DNA of 7,794 nucleotides, from contig JBGQHM010000317.1 in NCBI GenBank assembly GCA_041497995.1, positions 1-7,794 of the forward strand, given 5' to 3'. Positions 1-6,200 of this stretch are shown piece after piece; position 1 is the first letter of the stretch, and each line of letters opens with the position of its first letter. Below the pieces are notes generated by a model. It did no database searches. It was not told where the DNA came from and was given only the letters and a program-made list of their open reading frames with translations. The stretch comes from DATKMS01 sp041497995 (GTDB lineage Bacteria > Desulfobacterota > Binatia > HRBIN30). Both the position numbers and the translations under genes were made by a program.

Positions 1-812
1 AACAGAATGAAGCGCGACATGAACTCGCCGACCAGCACCGACAGGATGGCGATGTAGAACAGGCCGGTCGCCGCCATCGTCTGCGGGATCTGCAATGTCT
101 TCCAGATCATCCAGGCGAGCCCACCGGCGGCGATCGGGCTGAGCAGCAAGCGCACCGTCAGCAGCGACGTGTGCGTCGCCAAAAGCTGCGTGAGCCCGTC
201 AACGCTGGCGTGCGCACCGAGCAGGCTCAATAGGCCGCCGTTCACGACCAGGAGCACGGTTTGCGTGACGAGCATCACCACGAAGAAGCGTAACATGCGT
301 CGAAATGGATCGATCGAGAGGCCGCGGTCGATCAGATACCAGTGACCGAGCAGCATTCCCGTCGTCACGGCGCCGAGCACCAATGCCGAGACGATGAAGC
401 TTACGGGATAGAGCACGGTCTCCACAGACAACAACGGTCCCAGCCGAAATGCCTGCGCGCCGAGCGCCAACGCCACGCTCCCGCTGACCCACGCCCACAC
501 GTAGGCGCGCGCGCGTGACCGGAAGTCTTCGCCCCACAGGGCACGCAGGTAGAGGCTTGCCGCGCCGAGCGACACCGCCCACAACAGCAGCTCGATGCCG
601 TCGCCCCACGTCAATTGAACACCGCCCCGCCCACCCACGACCAATGCGACACGGCCAATGAACGCGATGAGCCCGGCGCCGAGGTAGACGCTCGCGGTCG
701 ACTTGTAGAAGCCGCGCTCGATTTCGTGAAACGGGGGGATACTTAGCGCCAGCAGGCCGCCGACATACAGCTCGGCAAAGACCAACAGAAAACAGCGGGC
801 AAACGTCTCCAT
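1..812 (-). CDS. Multi-pass membrane protein of unknown function (C-terminus cut by window edge)
   Basis: An ATG at 812-810 opens a frame with no stop through the left edge, giving 270 visible residues. I do not recognise the family. The product is strongly hydrophobic, with about seven or eight likely membrane helices, roughly at residues 4-24, 40-60, 73-92, 104-121, 132-155, 174-197, 213-234 and 247-267. Visible features are an N-terminal FAELYVGGLLALSIPPF segment, a GHWYL motif at 156-160 at the end of a helix, and GEFMSR at 262-267 in the last visible helix. That last segment faintly recalls the final helix of NrfD/DmsC-type quinol-oxidising anchors, but this is too weak to assign a function. 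The gene lies 32 bp after the stop of the two-helix membrane protein on the same strand, so an operon is likely. No clear ribosome binding site precedes the ATG. The frame stays open a little further upstream, so the start is not certain. The reading frame is supported by its hydrophobic periodicity; the overlapping frame on the same strand is Arg-rich and implausible. Confidence 0.72.
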   Translation of the reverse strand, partial: METFARCFLLVFAELYVGGLLALSIPPFHEIERGFYKSTASVYLGAGLIAFIGRVALVVGGRGGVQLTWGDGIELLLWAVSLGAASLYLRALWGEDFRSRARAYVWAWVSGSVALALGAQAFRLGPLLSVETVLYPVSFIVSALVLGAVTTGMLLGHWYLIDRGLSIDPFRRMLRFFVVMLVTQTVLLVVNGGLLSLLGAHASVDGLTQLLATHTSLLTVRLLLSPIAAGGLAWMIWKTLQIPQTMAATGLFYIAILSVLVGEFMSRFIL

Positions 813-844
813 CGATTGATCGTAGACGAGGGGCGACGTGCGTC

Positions 845-1225
845 TTAGCGGTGCGGCGCGGGAACGAGTCCGCGTTCGCCGATGCGGCGTCGCTGCCATA
901 AGCGAATCGCGCCTGCGGCACTGCAGAAGAGCCCCAACAGCATCAGCATGCGGCCACCGCTCTGTACGACTTTGTAGAAGTCGAGCTTGGCGTTGGCGAG
1001 CGTGTACTCGTCGCTTCCACGTTGCAGCGGACCCAGCAACGTGGCCGTCGTGCGCGCGGTCAGGTAGCGGAAGTCTTCGTAGTCGTCGACCGACGTGGGT
1101 AGATTGCCCGCCGCCAGGAGACGTTCGTACTCCGCCCCCTTATCGACGCCGGTGTACCAATTGCCGAAGCCGATCACGATGAGCAACAGGCCGATCGGGA
1201 GCAATGAGTCGCGTAGCGTAGCCAT
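845..1225 (-). CDS. Small two-helix membrane protein, unknown function
   Basis: This encodes 126 residues from the ATG at 1225-1223; the stop is TAA at 847-845. A hydrophobic helix at residues 7-25 and a second at 91-110 flank a roughly 65-residue charged segment that probably lies on one side of the membrane, followed by a basic tail (QRRRIGER) that should be cytoplasmic. The loop contains the pattern DDYEDFRYLTARTTATLLGPL, then KLDFYKVVQSGGRM just before helix 2. I do not recognise the family. An in-frame TTG at 1261 would add 12 residues; the ATG is preferred because it places the first helix near the N-terminus. It is the first gene of a likely two-gene minus-strand operon with the larger membrane protein and is divergent from meaB. 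A partner or accessory role for the downstream membrane protein is inferred from adjacency only. Confidence 0.7.
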   Translation of the reverse strand: MATLRDSLLPIGLLLIVIGFGNWYTGVDKGAEYERLLAAGNLPTSVDDYEDFRYLTARTTATLLGPLQRGSDEYTLANAKLDFYKVVQSGGRMLMLLGLFCSAAGAIRLWQRRRIGERGLVPAPHR

Positions 1226-1290
1226 CGAGTGATCGGTAACATGTCGCCCTGCACGCGGCAAGATGTTGGTTGCGCCGTTGGAAGTGCTAC

Positions 1291-1296
1291 GTTATA
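1291..1296 (-). promoter_or_regulatory. Candidate -10 element for the membrane-protein operon
   Basis: Read on the minus strand this is TATAAC, five of six matches to the sigma-70 -10 consensus. It lies about 65 bp upstream of the ATG at 1225. No good -35 hexamer lies 16-18 bp upstream. That space is filled instead by the tandem 13-bp repeat, which would suit an activator-dependent promoter. On the plus strand the same area offers only a weak TTGCGC-N17-TATAGC pair (1270-1298) that could serve meaB. Confidence 0.27.
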
Positions 1297-1319
1297 GCCA
1301 AACAGGATAGCCAAACAGG
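1294..1319. repeat. Perfect tandem 13-bp direct repeat
   Basis: ATAGCCAAACAGG occurs at 1294-1306 and again, identical and abutting, at 1307-1319. It sits in the divergent intergenic region between the minus-strand membrane operon and meaB, overlapping the candidate minus-strand -10. It could be a pair of protein-binding sites on the same DNA face separated by little more than one helical turn, or simple replication slippage. Confidence 0.9.
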
Positions 1320-1424
1320 TACGCGGTGGTGTGGCGGGGTGTGTCGCGCAGCGATGAACCACTCAATTCAAATCCAGGCCTACGCGGCGGCGACGACAGG
1401 TCGTCGAGGACAGGCGGCGCACGT

Positions 1425-2399
1425 ATGAGTACCGCGGCGCTGGTGACCCGCATGCTCGCAGGCGACCGTTCGGCACTGGCGAAGCTGATGACCTTGGTGG
1501 AGAACCAAGCGGCCGATACCGGCACGGTCATGAGCATGATCCACAGCCGCTGCGGTCGCGCCTACACCATCGGCATCACCGGCCCGCCGGGTGCCGGAAA
1601 GTCCACCCTGGTCGATCGCATTGTCGGCAAGCTACGCGAGGGCGGACACAGCATTGGCATCCTGGCGATCGATCCATCGAGCCCGTTCTCCGGCGGCGCG
1701 GTCCTCGGTGACCGCATTCGTATGCAGAGCCACTTCCTCGATGAGCAGGTCTTCATCCGCAGCTTGAGCACCCGCGGCAGCCATGGCGGTTTGGCACGCG
1801 CGACCCGCAAGATGGCGCTGTTGCTCGATGCGTTCGGGAAAGAGTTCGTCATCGTCGAAACCGTAGGAGTTGGCCAGACGGAGCTCGACGTCATGCGCGT
1901 CGCCGACACCACCATCGTCGTACTGGTGCCGGAGGCTGGCGACACCGTGCAGACGATGAAGGCCGGGTTGCTCGAAATTGCCGACGTCTTCGTCGTGAAC
2001 AAAGCCGATCGGGAAGGCGCCATGCGCATCAAGACCGAGCTCGAGATGATGCTGCACCTGCGGCCCGCGGCCGATTGGACCGTCCCCGTCTTGCTCGCCG
2101 AAGCGACGAACGGCAAGGGAATCACCGAAGTACTCGACGCTGTGACGCGCCATCGTGCGCTGCGCGCCACCCGCGGTGTGGGCGCCGTGCAGAGTGCCGC
2201 TGCGCGTCAGGAAGAGCTCGTTGCGGCGCTGCGCGAGGAAATCGGCCGGCGCATCGATGCGCGCTTGGAGAACGGACGCTTCGGCGCGTTGCTCGAACGG
2301 GTAACGCGTGGCGAGATCGATCCCTACCGAGCCGCGCTACAGCTGATCGACGATGAGGAGAGCGTCCGCGCCCTAGTGGGACGCCCGCCGGTCGCATGA
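1425..2399 (+). CDS. meaB: MeaB/ArgK-family GTPase, chaperone of B12-dependent acyl-CoA mutase
   Basis: This encodes 324 residues, the usual length for the family. MeaB (human MMAA) is a cytoplasmic P-loop GTPase of the SIMIBI class. It gates adenosylcobalamin loading into methylmalonyl-CoA mutase (or related mutases) and protects the enzyme from inactivation. Visible motifs are the P-loop GPPGAGKS at 53-60, AIDPSSPFSGGAVLGDRIRM at 81-100, the switch/Walker B region ETVGVGQTE at 145-153, and the base-specificity motif NKAD at 192-195. The C-terminal helical segment from about 255 to 324 fits the dimerisation arm. The start at ATG 1425 gives the family-typical N-terminus; a purine-rich GAGGACAGG lies about 10-18 bases upstream. 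A GTG at 1326 in frame is rejected. The stop overlaps the next gene's start (ATGA). No mutase subunit is in the window, so the client enzyme is not known here. Methylmalonyl-CoA mutase is most likely; isobutyryl- or ethylmalonyl-CoA mutases are alternatives. Confidence 0.96.
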   Translation: MSTAALVTRMLAGDRSALAKLMTLVENQAADTGTVMSMIHSRCGRAYTIGITGPPGAGKSTLVDRIVGKLREGGHSIGILAIDPSSPFSGGAVLGDRIRMQSHFLDEQVFIRSLSTRGSHGGLARATRKMALLLDAFGKEFVIVETVGVGQTELDVMRVADTTIVVLVPEAGDTVQTMKAGLLEIADVFVVNKADREGAMRIKTELEMMLHLRPAADWTVPVLLAEATNGKGITEVLDAVTRHRALRATRGVGAVQSAAARQEELVAALREEIGRRIDARLENGRFGALLERVTRGEIDPYRAALQLIDDEESVRALVGRPPVA

Positions 2400-3118
2400 G
2401 CCTCGCACGCACATTCGTCGTTGGTGACATCCACGGGTGCGTCGACGAGGTTGACCGGCTCCTCGAAGCGATCGCACCAGGTCCCGCAGACACGATCGTC
2501 TTCCTCGGCGACTACATCGACCGCGGACCATCACCGCGCGCGGTGATCGATCGCATGATCCGTTTGCGCCACGAAGGCCCACGTTGCGTCTTCCTGAAGG
2601 GCAACCATGAGGACATGTTTCTTGCCTACATGGGCGAACGTGGCCACTACGGCGAAGCGTTCCTGTTCAACGGCGGCGAGGCCACGTTGCGCAGCTACGG
2701 CTTAGAGGGACAGCCGCCCGCCATCGTTGCCGCGCGCATCCCACTCGACCATCTGGAGTTTCTGCATTCGCTTGAAATGCGCTTTCAGCAGGAGCCATTT
2801 CTGTGCGTGCACGCCGGCGTGGCGCCGAACCGCTCGCTCGACGACCAGCGGGACGAGGACCTGCTCTGGATCCGAGACGCGTTCATCGCCCACCCGCACC
2901 GGTTCGGCTGCACGGTGCTCTTCGGTCACACGCCGCAACGCGAGGTGCTGTTCGATCAGCCGTACAAAATCGGGCTCGATACCGGTTTGGTATACTGGAA
3001 CAAACTGAGCTGTCTGGAGCTGGGCGAGCAGCGCCTCTACCAGATCCGCCGCGCCGAGCACAGTGTTAGCAACCGGTTGCTTCCCGGGCTGTCGGAGATG
3101 ACACCCGCTCGCCCGTAA
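2396..3118 (+). CDS. PPP-family metallophosphatase (Ser/Thr phosphatase PrpA/ApaH-like)
   Basis: This encodes 240 residues of the calcineurin-like phosphoesterase fold, PPP branch, with a two-metal centre. All signature motifs are in order: GDIHG at 10-14 (Asp11, His13), GDYIDRG at 38-44 (Asp39), GNHED at 69-73 (Asn70, His71), HAG at 139-141 (His139) and GHTP at 177-180 (His178), then LDTG at 194-197. The size and layout match bacterial protein phosphatases of the PrpA/PrpB (lambda PP) type; symmetrical Ap4A hydrolase (ApaH, usually longer) is a related possibility. Substrate cannot be told from the sequence. No signal peptide or membrane segment is seen, so it is cytoplasmic. Its ATG lies inside the meaB stop (ATGA at 2396-2399) and no strong ribosome binding site precedes it, so it is probably translated by coupling to meaB. 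This suggests, but does not prove, a link between protein dephosphorylation or nucleotide turnover and mutase maintenance. Confidence 0.92.
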   Translation: MSLARTFVVGDIHGCVDEVDRLLEAIAPGPADTIVFLGDYIDRGPSPRAVIDRMIRLRHEGPRCVFLKGNHEDMFLAYMGERGHYGEAFLFNGGEATLRSYGLEGQPPAIVAARIPLDHLEFLHSLEMRFQQEPFLCVHAGVAPNRSLDDQRDEDLLWIRDAFIAHPHRFGCTVLFGHTPQREVLFDQPYKIGLDTGLVYWNKLSCLELGEQRLYQIRRAEHSVSNRLLPGLSEMTPARP

Positions 3119-3293
3119 AGCCGGTAGCGAGACGCCAAGCCACACCAACCGCGGCCGGGGCAGTGCTACCCGAGGAATGCTGTTCGGCAAAACGTCATCC
3201 AGGTGACGAACCAGATGATCGGCGGTTCGCTCACGCGTACGGTACGATGTCTGCCCGGGTGTGTGGCACGGTCGATGGACTGGGTGCCTGGTC
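3119..3293. other. Intergenic region upstream of the NHL gene
   Basis: About 175 bp contain no credible gene. There is no T-rich intrinsic terminator after the phosphatase. Two short inverted repeats are visible: CGTCA-N6-TGACG at 3193-3208 and CGTAC-G-GTACG at 3236-3246. Either could be an operator for the downstream gene, but both are short enough to occur by chance. No convincing -35/-10 pair was found. Confidence 0.5.
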
Positions 3294-6200
3294 ATGGAGA
3301 CACCCTCGACGCCTCCGGACCGGGTGGCAACGTCGTCCCGACCCTCCACTTCCGCGTGCTGCCTCTTCCTGGGTAGTGTCCTGCTCGCTGCAGCAGTGGT
3401 GTGCCCGGTTCGGGCCGACGATTTGCCGGGTGTCATCGAGACAGTTGTCGGGGGCGGCAACGGCGATGGACACTCGTCCTTGAGCGCGGTCGTCGATCCA
3501 CGCGGGTTGGCGGTCTGCCCGCGCGGTCCGGGTGGCCGTCTTGACCTGTACATCGCTGACGGCAAAGGCAACCGTGTGCGCCGAGTGGATGGCGTGACCG
3601 GCGTTGTGAGCACGATCGCTGGGACGGGCGTAGCCGGCTTCACGGGGGACGGTGGGTTGGCAACCGATGCCCAGCTGTCGTTCCCGCTCGATGTGGCCTG
3701 TGACGCCAATGGTAACACCTATCTCGCCGATGGCTTCAGCAATCGCCGGGTGCGTAAGATCGACCGGGCCGGGTACATCAGCACGGTCGCCGGCAATGGG
3801 CAGCACGACTTCTCCGGTGACAATGTCCTTGCCACCCAGGCTGCCATGGCACCGTATGCCCTCGCACTCGATGCCGCCGGCAACATCTATATAGCCGATG
3901 CTGACAACCGGCGGGTGCGCAAGGTAGGCCTCAACGGCATCATCACCACGGTGGCTGGCACAGGTGTGTACGGCTACGCGCACGACGGCAGACCCGCCGC
4001 CCAGGAAGCTCTCGGATTTCCGTCGGGCGTGGCTGTTGATGGGACCGGCCGACTGTACATCGCCGACTACAACAACAAGGTCATCTACCGGGTGACCAAC
4101 GGGGTCATTGCCGTCTTCGCTGGTGACTACGTTCCTGCCTATGGCGGTGACGGCGGGCCCGCAACCAGTGCGCACCTGTACCTACCGAACCGCGTCGCTG
4201 TCGATCCATTCGGTAGCGTGCTCATCGTCGACCAAGGGAACAACCGCGTCAGACGCGTGGATACCGCGGGCGTCATCACCACGATTGCCGGCGACGGCAC
4301 CGTTTCCTCGGCCGGCGACGGTGGTGCCGGCACGCGCGCCGGGTTGTTCCCACTGCGAGCAGTGGCCAGCGATCCATCGGAAAACGTGTATATCGGCAGC
4401 TCCGTGAGCGGCGCGGAACCGTGGTCCTATGACAACCGTGTCCGCATGCTCGACAGTAGCGGCACCATCGACACCCTTGCGGGCATCAGCGACAACGGCG
4501 ATGGGCCTTCACCAGCCGACGCGGTCATTGATCCACACGGACTACTGACCGGGCGACAATCGTGGTTCAACGACGTGTACATCGCAGACAGCCGGAACAA
4601 CCAAGTTCGCAAGCTCGACGGCGTGACCGGTGCGGTGAGCACTATTGCCGGTACCGGCGAGGCCGGCTTCTCGGGGGACGGCGGTCCCGCCACGGCTGCG
4701 CGGTTGTCGGGTCCTTCGGATGTTGCGGGAGACGCGGCCGGCAATCTCTACGTCGTCGACCAGAACAACCAGCGCGTGCGGCGCATCAGCAGTCGCGGCA
4801 TCATCACAACCGTGGCTGGTAGCGGCGCCTTCGGCTACAACGGCGATGCCGTCCTCGCAGTGAGCGCGGCGCTCGCCTCGCCCACGGGTGTTGCCGTCGA
4901 CAACAGCGGCAACGTGTACATCGCCGATCGCTACAACTACCGCATCCGCCTGGTGACCCCCCAGGGCATCATCAGCACGGTGGCCGGCAACGGCACGTAC
5001 AACCCCCAGGGCTCGTCGGGCGATGGTGGGCCCGCAACCCAAGCGCAACTTGGCGTCCCTACCGACGTAGTGGTTGCCCCCGATGGGAGCCTCTACGTTG
5101 CGGAGTTCGGGACGCACCGGGTGCGGAAAATCCGGACCAACGGTATCATCATCACCATCGCGGGAAACGGCAACTATGGCGCGGGTGGCGACGGCGGACT
5201 CGCGGTGAATGCACAGCTCAACGGACCGTTCGCTCTCGCGCTCGACGTGGCCGGTAACCTCTACATCGACGACTCAGCCAACCAGCGCGTGCGACGGATT
5301 GATGTTGTGTCCGGACTCATCACGACCGTTGCCGGCAACGGCAATGCCGGAACGCAGGGTGACGGCGGACCTGCCACTGACGCCAATCTTTACCCGCCTA
5401 GCGGTATCGGCGTCGACGCGAGCGGCCACCTGTACATCGCCCAAGCGGACAGCTCCCGTGTGCGCCGAGTGTTGTTGAGTACGGCTCCGACGCTCCCCGT
5501 GCCGACGAGGACGTTTACTCCGACGCCGTCCGTTGGAGCGACGCGTACTCCGACACCAACGGCCAGCCGAACAGCGACCCGAACGGCCACGCCGACCGCG
5601 AGTCCTCAACCGACGCAGACGGCTCGCCCGACAAGTCCGCCGAGTTTCACTTTCACCCCGACGGTCGCTCCCACATCGATACCGACGCTCCGACTGACCC
5701 CGACCCCTTTCGGAACGCCGAGTGCCACGCCAACGCTCTCGCTGACGGTGAGCGGGCACATCGGTTACCAGCGGAGCGGACTGGAAGTGCATGATGCGAC
5801 TGTGCAGCTCAGTGCCGACGTGCTACCGCGCGACGCAGCCCCGGCCATGATGCGAGCGGCGACCGATGACGCCGGAGAGTACGCCTTGTACGGGGTTAGC
5901 GGCGGCGCCTGGCGGATAGAGCCGCAGAAGGTCGGTGGTGTCGAGGATGCGATCAACGCCGTCGATGCCGTCTACGCTTTGCAAGCGGCTGCGGGGTTGC
6001 GTGGCTTCCGCGCCGACGAACAGCTGGCGTGCGACGTTGATGCCGACGGGCAGGTTTCCAACGCAGATGCGGAGATGATGCTCCAACGGGCTGTGGGCCT
6101 GGTTCCTCGGTTCCCGGTTGCGCTCCTGTGTCAGTCTGATTGGGTCTTCACGCCCGAACCCGCTGCCATGGCGCAACAGAACCTCATTGCTCCAACCGTG

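Larger units (their letters stand above)
1226..1424. other. Divergent intergenic region
   Basis: About 200 bp separate the divergent starts at 1225 (minus) and 1425 (plus). Apart from the tandem 13-bp repeat and weak promoter-like hexamers, nothing convincing is seen. A frame on the plus strand is open from a GTG at 1326 into meaB. The 33 residues it would add are polar and low in information, and they precede the point where MeaB proteins normally start, so the stretch is treated as leader. Confidence 0.6.

Noticed and set aside
199..921. Open frame on the minus strand giving an Arg-rich 240-residue product
   Set aside because: It overlaps two better-supported membrane protein genes on the same strand in other frames. 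Its composition (Arg, Gly and Ala with no structure) is typical of an out-of-frame reading of high-GC DNA.
1326..1424. N-terminal extension of MeaB from GTG 1326
   Set aside because: The 33 added residues are polar and featureless. The ATG at 1425 gives the usual MeaB start and length and has a purine-rich stretch upstream.
2991..2996. TATACT inside the phosphatase gene as a -10 promoter element for the NHL gene
   Set aside because: There is no matching -35 at the right distance, and it would leave a leader of nearly 300 bases; probably a chance match in codons for Val-Tyr-Trp.
3108..3131. Hairpin CTCGC-CCG...CGG-TA-GCGAG across the phosphatase stop as a terminator
   Set aside because: The stem is short and bulged and no T-tract follows, so it does not meet the criteria for an intrinsic terminator.
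3390..3416. Lipoprotein signal peptide (Cys in VVCPVRA)
   Set aside because: The residue before Cys is Val rather than Gly, Ala or Ser, so the lipobox rule fails. The VRA-D site fits signal peptidase I better.
2702..3718. Long minus-strand open frame antisense to the phosphatase and the NHL gene
   Set aside because: It is opposite two genes with clear family motifs, spans an intergenic region, and has a low-complexity Pro/Thr/Arg composition with no recognisable domain.
3231..4175. Long minus-strand open frame antisense to the NHL repeats
   Set aside because: Its apparent internal periodicity merely mirrors the NHL repeat DNA on the other strand; no independent support.
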